64,000 bases of DNA from Streptomyces sp. CB02366 (GTDB lineage Bacteria > Actinomycetota > Actinomycetes > Streptomycetales > Streptomycetaceae): the NCBI RefSeq assembly GCF_001905905.1, contig NZ_LIVT01000019.1, positions 1 through 64,000 of the forward strand, read 5' to 3'. The translations under genes were made by a program, and so were the position numbers. The notes beneath the pieces were generated by a model that did not search any database, was not told the origin of the DNA, and saw nothing but the letters and a program-made list of their open reading frames with translations. Below are positions 17,338-25,481 of the stretch, piece by piece (within the stretch, counting starts at the first letter, position 1; every line of letters begins with the position of its first letter).

Positions 17338-17471
17338 CGGGCCGGGTGTTCGGCCTCAGCCGTTCACCACAGGCCCGACAGTGCCTCTCCTCGCCCCCTC
17401 TACTGCCCCTGAACACCAGCCCAGCCTAGGGCGCAAATCTCCACAGAACCGAGGATCGAAAACAGCTACTA

Positions 17472-17633
17472 AGGGCTGTCCCGCAATTCCCGGTGGGTCA
17501 GCGTGGAGCGTTAGATGCGGTGCATCGCAAGGCGGAGGGGCATCCGCATACGGGATGTACGGGGATGTTCCGACAACGCGGCGAGGTGCCGTAGCCGTCG
17601 TCGCGCGCCCGCCGAGAATTGCGGGACAGCCCT
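17472..17633. mobile_element. 162-bp MITE with TA target duplication
   Basis: Perfect 18-bp terminal inverted repeats AGGGCTGTCCCGCAATTC (17472-17489 and complement 17616-17633), flanked by TA on both sides (17470-17471, 17634-17635). The interior has no transposase. The right TA is also the last part of the TAA stop codon of the small gene at 17633-17806. I do not see a full-length parent element with these ends in the window. Confidence 0.88.
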
Positions 17634-17806
17634 TAACTGTTGTACGCCGCGACCATTCCTAGGATGACCAGGGCCACCACGAACATCGCAATGCAGCCGC
17701 ACGCGGCACTGGATACTTCGTCGATGACGCCCCTTGGCTTTGGCTGTGACCTCTGATGTTCCCTGAGTTCCCGAGCCACCGCGCGCCTGATCTCGTCTTC
17801 GTTCAC
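17633..17806 (-). CDS. Small single-pass membrane protein
   Basis: 57 aa from GTG 17806, with a GGGGGAAG purine run upstream. A charged N-terminal half (VNEDEIRRAVARELREHQ, then a basic Q-P-K-P-R) is followed by a Cys-containing hydrophobic segment (CIAMFVVALVILGMVAAY) ending N-S. The stop codon TAA is formed at the MITE boundary, so the original C-terminus may have been longer. Predicted topology is N-in with one helix. No family recognised. Confidence 0.6.
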   Translation of the reverse strand: MNEDEIRRAVARELREHQRSQPKPRGVIDEVSSAACGCIAMFVVALVILGMVAAYNS

Positions 17807-18118
17807 GCGAATCTTCCCCCGGCTTCTAGGCGTTGATCAACGCACGTCAACCTACCGTCAGCGCAGCTTCGGCCTGGAGCTGTCACGGTTCGCACGTCCG
17901 CTGGTCTTACCCACCACTCGCCCCAGCTCCAGTCTCTGCAACTTCTTCGTCTGTCGATGTCACGCTCCCGGCCTTCCTGCTCCTTGGGGTGGGTGAGGGG
18001 CGGCGCTCGGCCGCCCGGCGCGGAAGGCGGGGCGGCGGTGGGTTGCATCGTTGAGGGCGGGGCGCGGTGGGGCGAAGGCGGCCAGGGCGGTCGCAGCCGT
18101 CGGGAGGCCGGTGCCGAG

Positions 18119-18394
18119 GTGCTGGTGGGGTGGTGCGGGTGGCTGTGCGCGGTGGTGTTCGTGGTCGGGCTGCTGCGCGGCTGGTGGTGGGGCGGGGATC
18201 TGCGGAACCTGCTGTGGGGGCTGGGTGATCCGGCGGCCGAGGCGGTCGAGGAGCGGCGTGGGTGGCCGATGGTTCCGGTGCTGTCTGCGGTGCTGGGTGC
18301 GGTGGGGGCGCGGCGGTGCTGGCTGGCGGCCGCGGACATGGTGCTCGGGACAAGGCCCCGTATTCGGCGGCGTAGTGGTGCGGGGCGCGGGTGA
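18119..18394 (+). CDS. Small membrane protein, first gene of the transfer/pilus cluster
   Basis: 91 aa from GTG 18119, chosen because GGAGG lies upstream and the hydrophobic protein begins here; the frame is open to 17957 without coding character. One clear membrane helix (WLCAVVFVVGLLRGWWW) and a second weaker one (VPVLSAVLGAVGARR). Its stop overlaps the start of the next gene (GTGATG), so the two are translationally coupled. Paired small membrane proteins upstream of a TraG/VirD4-like ATPase are typical of Streptomyces transfer clusters; the exact role is unknown. Confidence 0.65.
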   Translation: MLVGWCGWLCAVVFVVGLLRGWWWGGDLRNLLWGLGDPAAEAVEERRGWPMVPVLSAVLGAVGARRCWLAAADMVLGTRPRIRRRSGAGRG

Positions 18395-18885
18395 TGGGGG
18401 CCGGGGTGACGTTGCTCGACGGCGTGGACGTGGTCGTCTCCGCGGTGTGGGCGGTGTGGGGGTGGTTGCTCCTGTTGCTCGTCGTCGCGGGGGCCGGCGG
18501 GGCGGGGGTCAGGGCCTGGTGGGTGTGGCGGGCGCGGGAGGCGTTGCGGGAGCGGTGCGTCGTGGCGTTGGTGCCGGCGGCCGGGTTCGACCCGACGCGG
18601 GAGGAGATCGGGCGCCATGCGGTGCGCCTGGCGCGGATTCCCGCTTCGGCGGGGTGGGGGCCCCGGCGGGCGGCCGGGGTGCGGGTCCGTCTGGTGAGTG
18701 TGGAGGGGCAGCTCGCGTACCGGCTGGAAGGGCCGGCTGCGGGGGCGGCGCTGCTGCGGATGCCGTCGTTCACCGATGTCGATGTGGCCGATGAGGACAG
18801 CGGGAGGAGCGTTGCCGTGCCGCGGATCCGGTTCGACGGCGTCCCGCCGCTGCCCGGGGACGAGGACCAGGGCGAGGGGGCGTGA
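18391..18885 (+). CDS. Membrane protein of the transfer/pilus cluster
   Basis: 164 aa (GTG 18391, alternatively ATG 18394). One strong N-terminal membrane helix (VWGWLLLLLVVAGAGGAGV), then a cytoplasmic domain with R-A-R-E-A-L-R-E-R, a beta-rich stretch (V-R-V-R-L-V-S-V-E-G-Q-L-A-Y-R-L-E-G) and an acidic C-terminus. Overlaps the VirD4-like gene by GTGA. By position it could be the membrane partner of that ATPase, as small membrane components accompany coupling proteins elsewhere; no sequence family recognised. Confidence 0.7.
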   Translation: MMGAGVTLLDGVDVVVSAVWAVWGWLLLLLVVAGAGGAGVRAWWVWRAREALRERCVVALVPAAGFDPTREEIGRHAVRLARIPASAGWGPRRAAGVRVRLVSVEGQLAYRLEGPAAGAALLRMPSFTDVDVADEDSGRSVAVPRIRFDGVPPLPGDEDQGEGA

Positions 18886-21137
18886 GCGGGATGGTGTCGT
18901 TGAGGAAGAAGCACGGCCCGAGGGGCGAGGGCGGTTCGGGCGGCGGCGGACAGCGGTATGTGGCTCGGGCGGAGTTGGTGCTGGCCCGGCCCGACCATCA
19001 GCAGTTGGCGGCGCCGGGCCTTGACCCGGACCCGTTGCAGATGATGGCCGCTGCCTGCGCGCAGGTGGACAGCGGGCGCGGCGAGGAGGCCGAGCTGGTT
19101 CTCGACCTGGTCCCGGTGTCCGGGTGGAGGGTGGCCCGGTGGCGGCGGCGGCTGATACGGCGTGCGCAGACGCGGGGGCCGTCCGCGTACGGGAAGCAGC
19201 TCGGTGGGAGCGGCGGGGGCGGGTGGTGGTCGGTGGTGTCCGCGGGGTTGAGCGGCGGCTCCAGCGGTGCGGGGGCGAGCCGGAGGTCCTTGCCTCGTAA
19301 GACCGATCTGGCCGAGGGGGTGGGGAAGTTCCTGCCGGCGGCGGACATGCAGGTCTTCGCGGTGCAGGTGCTGATCCGGGTGAGCGCTGCCCACCCGGCC
19401 CGTGCGCAGGCCCGGCTGCATCAGGTGATGTCGGTGATGGACGCCTGGTCGGGCGAGAACTGGTTCCGCCCCGTGGGCCCGCGCCTGGCCGGCTGGCGGC
19501 CCTACAGCAGTGTGTGGTGGCGGCGGCGTTCCTTTGACCGGCGGTTCGCGTCGGGCGAGTTCGCCCCGGCGCGCCGGCAGTGGGTCACCGGGCAGGAGAT
19601 CGCGGCGTTGCTCAAGCCGCCGTCGGCGCACTGCGCGGCCCCGAACGTGCTTCGGACGGGCGGGGTGGTGCCCCCGGCGCCGGCCGACTTGCCGGAGTGG
19701 ACCGGGCAGGCGGGCATGGTGCCGCTCGGGCTGGTGACCGGGACGGCCGGGAAGCGGTACCTGGCGGCGGTGCCGCAGAAGAACGTGCTGTTCGCCGCCT
19801 CGTTCGGGAAGTCGGGGTTCGGGAAGTCGGAGTTGGCGCTGCTCCAGCTCCTCGCCCTGGCCTACGGCGGGCTCGGGGGGTGGTTCCTGGACCCGCACGG
19901 GGCCGCCGTCCAGCGGGCGCTGCCCTACCTGACCCATCCTGCCGTCGCGGACCGGGTCGTGCTGATCGACCTGAGCGCGAAGGACCCGGCGGCGCGGATC
20001 GCGGCGTGGAACCCGCTGTCGATGGAGGGGCGGGACGCCTCCCAGATCCAGGACGTGGTCGGCGCGGTCGTCGGCGGGCTCGCCTCCGCCCAGGGGTGGG
20101 GAGACCGGGCGCCGCGGGCCCGGTCGATCCTCTCCCACGCCGTGCAGATCCTCGCCTACCTCGCGCTGCGGATGTGCGAGGCGGGGCGGCCGGACCTCCA
20201 GCCCACGATCTTCTCCATCCCTCGGCTGCTCACCGACGAGGACTGGCGGGAGGGGGTGCTGCGGCACGTCCCCCCGCGCATGGCCCGGTTCTGGAGGACG
20301 ACGTTCCCGAAGTACGAGAGCGGGGCGGTTCCGGTGGTGACGCAGACGCTGGAGCAGCTGGAGACCTCCGACTCGCTGCGCGCGTTCCTCGGCCAGCCCC
20401 GCTCCAGCTACGACGTGCGGCGGGCGATGGACGAGAACAAGGTGGTGCTGCTGCGGTGCTCGGGCACCGGCGGCGGGGACCAGATCATCACCAGCCTGCT
20501 GCTGTTCGACCTGTTCCTGGCCGGGCTCTCCCGGGAGGGGGTGCCGCCCGAGGACCTGGAGACGATGTTCGCGTACGCGGACGAGTTGACGGCGATCGAC
20601 GGGGCGTCGCGCGGCTACGTGGCTGCGATCCTGGAGCAGCTGCGCAAGTACGAGGTCCGCCTGACCGGGATGACGCAGATGGTCATGCGGCTGTCGGAGG
20701 AGACCCGCCAGGCCCTCATGCAGAACCAGTCGCTCCTTTCGGCGACGGCCGCGGACAGCGACGAGGCGTCCTTCGTCGCCAAGCGGTTCCCCGGCATCGC
20801 GCCGGCCACGATCGAGCAGCTGTCGAAATACGAGTACGTGATGTCCACGATGCTGAACGGCCGCCGCACCACCCCCTTCCGGGTTCGGGGCGTGGCGGTC
20901 CATCAGGTCCTGGCCGACTACTGCCGGCCCGATCTGCTGCCGGAGCTCTTCGCCACGATCGACGCCACCATGGGGCGCCGGACGATCGGCGAGATCCTGC
21001 GCCGCCTCGACGGGGGCGAGGGGGAGCCGGGCCTGGACGACGAACTCCTCTCCCGCCTTTGCACCGGCTCCGGCGCCCGGCCCGTATCCGTGCCCGCCGG
21101 GGCGTACGACACCACCACACGAAGCGAGGTCTCCTGA
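18882..21137 (+). CDS. VirD4/TraG-like coupling ATPase
   Basis: 751 aa from GTG 18882, overlapping the previous gene by 4 bases. After a Gly-rich, basic N-terminus comes a region dealing with the membrane side, then the P-loop NTPase. Walker A is at about 307-317 (SFGKSGFGKSE), F-L-D-P-H-G-A-A follows as an early strand, and a Walker B-like strand F-A-Y-A-D-E-L is near 562. A sensor-like region lies at GMTQMVMRLSEETRQALMQN and QSLLSATAADSDEASFVAKR. This is the HerA/VirD4 superfamily layout: hexameric motors that push DNA or protein through a secretion channel. Cotranscribed with a replication-relaxation protein and the tad genes, it is the likely conjugation motor; a pilus-associated ATPase is the alternative. 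Confidence 0.85.
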   Translation: MSGMVSLRKKHGPRGEGGSGGGGQRYVARAELVLARPDHQQLAAPGLDPDPLQMMAAACAQVDSGRGEEAELVLDLVPVSGWRVARWRRRLIRRAQTRGPSAYGKQLGGSGGGGWWSVVSAGLSGGSSGAGASRRSLPRKTDLAEGVGKFLPAADMQVFAVQVLIRVSAAHPARAQARLHQVMSVMDAWSGENWFRPVGPRLAGWRPYSSVWWRRRSFDRRFASGEFAPARRQWVTGQEIAALLKPPSAHCAAPNVLRTGGVVPPAPADLPEWTGQAGMVPLGLVTGTAGKRYLAAVPQKNVLFAASFGKSGFGKSELALLQLLALAYGGLGGWFLDPHGAAVQRALPYLTHPAVADRVVLIDLSAKDPAARIAAWNPLSMEGRDASQIQDVVGAVVGGLASAQGWGDRAPRARSILSHAVQILAYLALRMCEAGRPDLQPTIFSIPRLLTDEDWREGVLRHVPPRMARFWRTTFPKYESGAVPVVTQTLEQLETSDSLRAFLGQPRSSYDVRRAMDENKVVLLRCSGTGGGDQIITSLLLFDLFLAGLSREGVPPEDLETMFAYADELTAIDGASRGYVAAILEQLRKYEVRLTGMTQMVMRLSEETRQALMQNQSLLSATAADSDEASFVAKRFPGIAPATIEQLSKYEYVMSTMLNGRRTTPFRVRGVAVHQVLADYCRPDLLPELFATIDATMGRRTIGEILRRLDGGEGEPGLDDELLSRLCTGSGARPVSVPAGAYDTTTRSEVS

Positions 21138-22066
21138 TGCCGCGGTCGGGCCTGTCCCGGTTCGGGCAGATGCTGCTGCCCGTCCTCTACCAGCACCGGC
21201 TGCTCGCCACCGGGCAGCTCCACCGGCTCCTGAGCCCGCACACCGCGCGCCCCGTCTACTTGCTGCGGCAGCTCGGGGAGCTGCGGGCGATGGGCCTGGC
21301 GGAGTCCACCGACCGGCGTACCAGCCGGATGGGCCGGTGCGAGCAGCTCTGGTACATCACTCCGCTGGGCTGTGAGGTCGTCGAGGCCGGCGGGGAGGTG
21401 CAGCCCCGCTCGTACCGCATCACGCCGAAGGCCGCCGCCTCGCCGCTCCAGGAGCACACCTTGGCCGTCGGGGAGACCGGGATCGTGTTCTGCGAGTGGG
21501 CCCGCCGCTACGGCGACGACTGCGGGCCGCTGGACTGGGAGCCGGAGTTGGCCCACCGGGTCCGCGACGGCGACAGCCGGCTCGGGGACGACGCCTTCCT
21601 CATCCCCGACGCGGTCCTGCGCTACACCCGCGACCAGGACGGCCGCCGGCAGATGATGACGTTCTTCCTGGAGATCGACCGCTCCACCATGGAAGTCGCC
21701 CGGCTGGGCAGGAAGCTGAGCACCTATGCCCGCTACAGCACCTACTTCCCCCACTCCCCCGGGCGCCGGGCCCGGGCGGCGATCCGGGAGGCGTGGCGGG
21801 AGCGCTACCCGGCTTTCCCCCGGCTGCTGATCGTCCTGTCCGGGGCGAAGGAAGCCGTTCTGGAGCGTCGGATCGATGACCTTCGGGCTCTTGCCGCCGC
21901 GGACTCCCGGGTCACGGCGGGCGGGTATCTGCGGGCCGGGGTGACGACGATTCAGCTCCTGTCCGAGCGCGGGCCGTTCGCCCCGGTGGTCACTTCCGTT
22001 CTCGGCGATCCGAAACCGACCGACGTGCGGCTCACGGCGATGTCCGAGGTCCCCGCCGCGGGGTGA
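21137..22066 (+). CDS. Replication-relaxation (Replic_Relax) family protein
   Basis: 309 aa, ATG 21137 overlapping the upstream TGA, with GAGG eight bases ahead. N-terminal winged helix (QMLLPVLYQHRLLATGQLHR, VYLLRQLGELRAMGLAE). Then a nuclease-like beta region: the conserved DAFLIPDAVLRYTRD and MTFFLEIDRSTMEVARLGRK, and Y-x-R-Y-S-T-Y. The family (PF13814 as I recall) is found with Streptomyces and Gram-positive plasmids and ICEs and is proposed to act in plasmid DNA relaxation. The E-I-D-R-S-T and conserved D-A-x(2)-I-P-D motifs are reminiscent of PD-(D/E)xK nucleases, so it may be the relaxase-like partner of the VirD4-type motor; inference. Confidence 0.85.
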   Translation: MPRSGLSRFGQMLLPVLYQHRLLATGQLHRLLSPHTARPVYLLRQLGELRAMGLAESTDRRTSRMGRCEQLWYITPLGCEVVEAGGEVQPRSYRITPKAAASPLQEHTLAVGETGIVFCEWARRYGDDCGPLDWEPELAHRVRDGDSRLGDDAFLIPDAVLRYTRDQDGRRQMMTFFLEIDRSTMEVARLGRKLSTYARYSTYFPHSPGRRARAAIREAWRERYPAFPRLLIVLSGAKEAVLERRIDDLRALAAADSRVTAGGYLRAGVTTIQLLSERGPFAPVVTSVLGDPKPTDVRLTAMSEVPAAG

Positions 22067-22146
22067 ATGAGGAATCGAATTGAGGGCGCGCTTTCAAAAA
22101 GCACCGGCCATCGTGCCGATGAGTCGACATTCAGAGGGAGGGTTTT

Positions 22147-22377
22147 GTGTGCTCTGCGGCAAGTGACGTGCAGTCAATTTCCAAATCGGAAGAACCTTTG
22201 TCCGCAATGGCCCTTTATGTCACGATAATTGATCTAGAGGGCGAGATGGTCGCCGCTGACCGGTGCGTAAGCTACGGAACCAGACCGCGCGGTTGGTTTC
22301 GGTTCCCTCAAGATCCGATCCCGCAGAGTCGCCCGAGGTCAGATGACGGCTTGGCATATGCACTGGAGGTGCAGTGA
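22147..22377 (+). CDS. Small hypothetical protein
   Basis: 76 aa from GTG 22147, six bases after GGGAGGG. Less GC-biased than its neighbours. Contains ALYVTIIDLEGEMVAADRCV and a Pro/Arg-rich C-terminus; no membrane segment. Ends GTGCAGTGA, overlapping the lipoprotein start. No family recognised; the strong ribosome-binding site and tight spacing support it being real. Confidence 0.6.
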   Translation: MCSAASDVQSISKSEEPLSAMALYVTIIDLEGEMVAADRCVSYGTRPRGWFRFPQDPIPQSRPRSDDGLAYALEVQ

Positions 22378-22985
22378 TCAGTTCAGCGCATGCGAATCAG
22401 GGAACACGGCCCGGCCGCAACCGAACGCGACCGGCCGGTCTGCTCATGGCCGCCTGTGTGCTCATCGCACTTCCGGCGTGCTCCTCGAATAAGTCCCCTT
22501 CCAACGACGCGAAAGCGACCGTGTCGCCTTCCGCGTCCCCCTCCGCGACAAAGTCCCTGGACCCGTCCGAGGCGGCGGAAGCAGAGGCGGTAAAAGCCTA
22601 TTCCGGTTACTGGCGGGAGATGGAGCGCGCCTACGCCGCAGCGGACGTCGACGCCTCCAAGCTCAAGGACTATGCGAACGGCGTTGCCCTGGTGAAGGCC
22701 CAGGTGGACACCGAGCGCATGAAGAAGAAGGGCAGCACCCTGTCCGGCGGGGTCACGATCACCAACGCCACCGTCACCCGGCTCGACGACAGCAAGAAGC
22801 TGCTCAAGGCGGAGCTGTCCAGCTGCCTGGACGTCACGAAGTGGATCTCGCTGGACAAGGAGGGCAAGCCCGTCGCCCTGCCCTCCACGCGGGTGACCAA
22901 GTACGTGGCCACGGCGACCATGGAGCGCTGGACGGACGGCTGGAGGGTCCTCACGGCTCAGCCTCACGCGGACCAGCCGTGCTGA
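22374..22985 (+). CDS. Secreted lipoprotein of the transfer/pilus cluster
   Basis: 203 aa from GTG 22374, preceded by GGAGGT and overlapping the upstream stop. Lipobox LIALPACSS gives a lipid-modified Cys at about residue 36. A Ser/Pro linker (A-T-V-S-P-S-A-S-P-S) leads to an NTF2-like or cone-shaped alpha+beta domain (AYSGYWREMERAYAAADVDA, then VTITNATVTRLDDSKKLL, SSCLDVTKWISLD and W-T-D-G-W-R-V-L). Anchored outside the membrane. NTF2-like domains often serve as structural modules in secretion channels (VirB8-like), so it may form part of the envelope channel. Confidence 0.78.
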   Translation: MISSAHANQGTRPGRNRTRPAGLLMAACVLIALPACSSNKSPSNDAKATVSPSASPSATKSLDPSEAAEAEAVKAYSGYWREMERAYAAADVDASKLKDYANGVALVKAQVDTERMKKKGSTLSGGVTITNATVTRLDDSKKLLKAELSSCLDVTKWISLDKEGKPVALPSTRVTKYVATATMERWTDGWRVLTAQPHADQPC

Positions 22986-23881
22986 CCCGCAAGGCCATCA
23001 CGGCCCTGGCCGCCGTGTCCCTCCTGTGCGCGGCGCCTGCCGCGGTGGTTGATGAACCCGACATCGACGTCGGGGGGTGCAGCACGGAGTGGATCTGCGC
23101 CGAAGTCGGCACGGGCGGCAAGCCCGGCGGGCGCCCCTCGGGAAGCGGTGGGGGAAGCGGGGCGGGAAGCAGCGCCGGCGGGAAGCCCTCAGGCGCCGGA
23201 AGCAGCAAGCCTCCCAACTTCATGCCGTGCGAGATCCGCAAGCTCGACCCGCAGCCGGGGCCCGGCAGCGACCTGTGGGAGGGCCACAAGCCCGGCGACG
23301 GGGCCATCTACGTCAACACCTGCGCGAGTTCGGGGATGGGCGAGGGCACGGACGGGGCGGTGGGGCTCGCCTTCTGGGCCGCCGACCAGCCGCCGCCCGG
23401 CGTGCCCCCGGAGGTCCTGGCCCAGCGCGCCGTCGACCAGATGCTCCTCAAGGGCCCCGCGATCGGGATCACGCCGAAGCCCGGCGGCAGGGGGGTGGTC
23501 GGCATGCCGGTGTACCTGTGGACCGAGAAGGGCCCGGAGACGTACGGGCCGAACACCGCGAGCGCGTCGGCCGGCGGCATCACCGTGACGGCGACCGCGA
23601 AGGTCAGCCGGATCGTGTGGCAGATGGGCGACGGGAAGACGGTCACCTGCACCACCGCCGGCACCCCCTACAAGGCCGCGTACGGCAAGAAGCCCTCCCC
23701 GGACTGCGGGCACCGCTACGAGGCCCCCTCCTCGACCACCGGCTCCGGCACGTACCACGTGACCGCGACGTCGACCTGGACGATCGGGTGGGAGGCCACC
23801 AGCGGGCAGAGCGGCCAGCTCACCGAGGTACGCGACAGCGCCGTGGACATCACGGTCGCCGAGGTCCAGGTCCTCAACTAG
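22979..23881 (+). CDS. Secreted protein of the transfer/pilus cluster
   Basis: About 300 aa from GTG 22979, overlapping the lipoprotein gene by 7 bases. Signal peptide (KAITALAAVSLLCAAPAAV). Then a Gly/Ser/Lys-rich flexible segment (GGKPGGRPSGSGGGSGAG), followed by a domain with W-E-G-H-K-P-G-D-G-A-I-Y, VGLAFWAADQPPPGVPPEVL, W-Q-M-G-D-G-K-T-V-T-C and a C-terminal beta region (TYHVTATSTWTIGWEATSGQ). Four to five Cys suggest disulfides. I recognise the genomic position (actinomycete tad loci often carry such proteins) but not a named family. Confidence 0.75.
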   Translation: MLTRKAITALAAVSLLCAAPAAVVDEPDIDVGGCSTEWICAEVGTGGKPGGRPSGSGGGSGAGSSAGGKPSGAGSSKPPNFMPCEIRKLDPQPGPGSDLWEGHKPGDGAIYVNTCASSGMGEGTDGAVGLAFWAADQPPPGVPPEVLAQRAVDQMLLKGPAIGITPKPGGRGVVGMPVYLWTEKGPETYGPNTASASAGGITVTATAKVSRIVWQMGDGKTVTCTTAGTPYKAAYGKKPSPDCGHRYEAPSSTTGSGTYHVTATSTWTIGWEATSGQSGQLTEVRDSAVDITVAEVQVLN

Positions 23882-23916
23882 CCATCTCCAGCACCACGTA
23901 GAAGGACACGAAGCCC

Positions 23917-24609
23917 ATGGAATCCCCTGCCGCGCCGACGGTGCCGCGCCCGGCCGCCCCGTCGGCCGCCCGGCCCGAACTTCCCATCACCGCCGCTGTG
24001 CCGGTCAAGCGGGAGCGGCGCTGGTCGGTCGCCGCCCTCTGCGTCGTTCTCGCAGCCGTCGCCGGACTTGGGGCGGCGGCCGCCGTCACCTCGGCGGGCG
24101 ACCGTACGAAAGTGCTGGCGGTCGCCCGCGACGTCCCGGCCGGCCAGGCGCTGACCGAAGCGGACCTGGCCGTCGCCGAGGTCAGCTCCGACGCCGCCCT
24201 GGGCCCGGTTCCCGCCGGGCAGAAGACGTCGATGCTCGGCAAGCGCACCGCGGTCGATCTGCGCAAGGGCGGACTGCTCACCGCCACGCAGCTCACGGCG
24301 GGGACCGGGCTGGGGGACGACAAGCAGCAGGTGGGCGTGCAGGTGAAGCGCGGTCAGGCCCCGGCCGGCACGCTCGCTCCGGGCGACCGGGTCCTCGCCG
24401 TCACCACCCCCGCCCAGGGCGAGCAGCAGGCCGGGGCGGCCGAAGCCCCGCCCTCGACGATCGGCGCGGTCGTCGTGACGGTCTCCCGGCCCGACGCGTC
24501 GGGCAACGTGGTCGTCAACCTGGCCGTCGCCCAGAACAAGGGCCCGCTGCTGGCCACCCGGGCCGCCCAGGGCCGTATCGCTCTCGTCCGCGAACCGCGA
24601 GGGCAGTGA
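23917..24609 (+). CDS. cpaB: SAF-domain protein, CpaB/RcpC-like
   Basis: 230 aa, ATG 23917 after a GAAGGACACG ribosome-binding site. Cytoplasmic Pro-rich start, membrane helix at about 37-60 (SVAALCVVLAAVAGLGAAAA), then the SAF domain: VLAVARDVPAGQALTEADLA, GKRTAVDLRKGGLLTATQL. The second half carries A-P-G-D-R-V-L-A-V and VVVTVSRPDASGNVVVNLAV. CpaB/RcpC proteins stabilise or gate the outer part of Tad pilus machines; in this Gram-positive setting it would sit on the outer membrane face. Followed with GTGA overlap by the TadZ-like gene, as expected for a tad operon. Confidence 0.85.
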   Translation: MESPAAPTVPRPAAPSAARPELPITAAVPVKRERRWSVAALCVVLAAVAGLGAAAAVTSAGDRTKVLAVARDVPAGQALTEADLAVAEVSSDAALGPVPAGQKTSMLGKRTAVDLRKGGLLTATQLTAGTGLGDDKQQVGVQVKRGQAPAGTLAPGDRVLAVTTPAQGEQQAGAAEAPPSTIGAVVVTVSRPDASGNVVVNLAVAQNKGPLLATRAAQGRIALVREPRGQ

Positions 24610-25481
24610 CCATGCCCGTCACCGCTCTGGTCTCCGCGAAGTCCTGCGGGGTCACCACCTCCGCCCTCGCGCTCACCCTCGCCTCGAAGAGGCCCACGCT
24701 GCTGGCCGAGTGCGACCCGGCCGGAGGCACGATCCGCGCCGGGTTCCTCCAGGGGGAGGTCGGCGCCGGGTACGGCCTGTACCACCTGGCCACCGCCGAG
24801 CGGACCGGGCCCGACGCGCTGGCCAACGCCTTCGCCAGCCACCTGTGGCCCATGGACGAAGCCGGGCACCGCAAGCTGCTGCCCGGCCTGACCGACCCGG
24901 GGCAAGCCGCGGCGCTCACCCGGACCTGGCCCGCCCTGTCGGAGGTGGTGCACGTCCTGGCCGACGACGCCGACTACGACGTCTTCGTCGACGCAGGCCG
25001 CCTCGCCCTGGAATCCGGCCGGCTCCACCCGATGCTGACCCCGGCCCCGATGCTCCACCGCGCCGACCTCGTCCTGCTGGTCGTGCGCGGCACCGAGCAG
25101 TCCCTCACCCTGGCCCGGCACCTGGTGGACCCGCTGCGGACCGAACTCACCGAACGCGGCTCGGGCGCCGAGGCCCTCGGGCTCCTTCTCATCGAGGACG
25201 GCCCCTACCGTGCCCACCAGATCACCGAGTCCCTCAAAATCCCCGTGCTCGCCGCCCTTCCGAACGATCCCGCCACCGCGGGCTACTTCACCCACGGGGG
25301 CCGGCCGCCGCGCGGCTACGGCCGCAGCCCGCTGCTGCGGCACGCCCGCACCGCGACCGAGCAGTTCGAGGCGGCCGTCTCCCGCCGCAAGATCCAGCGC
25401 CAGTACCCGCCGCGCGCGGCGAACCCGCAGCTGGCCGGAGCGCTCAAGCGGCTCACCGACAGGGGCAGGTCCCATGGCTGA
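24606..25481 (+). CDS. tadZ: TadZ/CpaE-like MinD-family ATPase
   Basis: 289-291 aa (GTG 24606 or ATG 24612). N-terminal V-S-A-K-S-C-G-V-T-T-S-A-L takes the place of the deviant Walker A of MinD/ParA proteins, but the canonical GGxGKT glycine pattern is lost, with T-T-S after S-C-G-V. A switch-I-like strand follows (LLAECDPAGG), then YDVFVDAGRL and ADLVLLVVRGTEQSL. TadZ/CpaE proteins position the pilus machine at the pole and often have atypical ATP sites. Overlaps cpaB and tadA genes, confirming the operon. The weak P-loop suggests binding rather than hydrolysis of ATP. Confidence 0.85.
   Translation: MTMPVTALVSAKSCGVTTSALALTLASKRPTLLAECDPAGGTIRAGFLQGEVGAGYGLYHLATAERTGPDALANAFASHLWPMDEAGHRKLLPGLTDPGQAAALTRTWPALSEVVHVLADDADYDVFVDAGRLALESGRLHPMLTPAPMLHRADLVLLVVRGTEQSLTLARHLVDPLRTELTERGSGAEALGLLLIEDGPYRAHQITESLKIPVLAALPNDPATAGYFTHGGRPPRGYGRSPLLRHARTATEQFEAAVSRRKIQRQYPPRAANPQLAGALKRLTDRGRSHG

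Noticed and set aside
17907-20903. 998-codon open frame on the minus strand
   Set aside because: It lies antisense to the VirD4-like gene; composition is Arg/Pro/His-rich, as expected for the complement of a high-GC gene, and no domains are visible.
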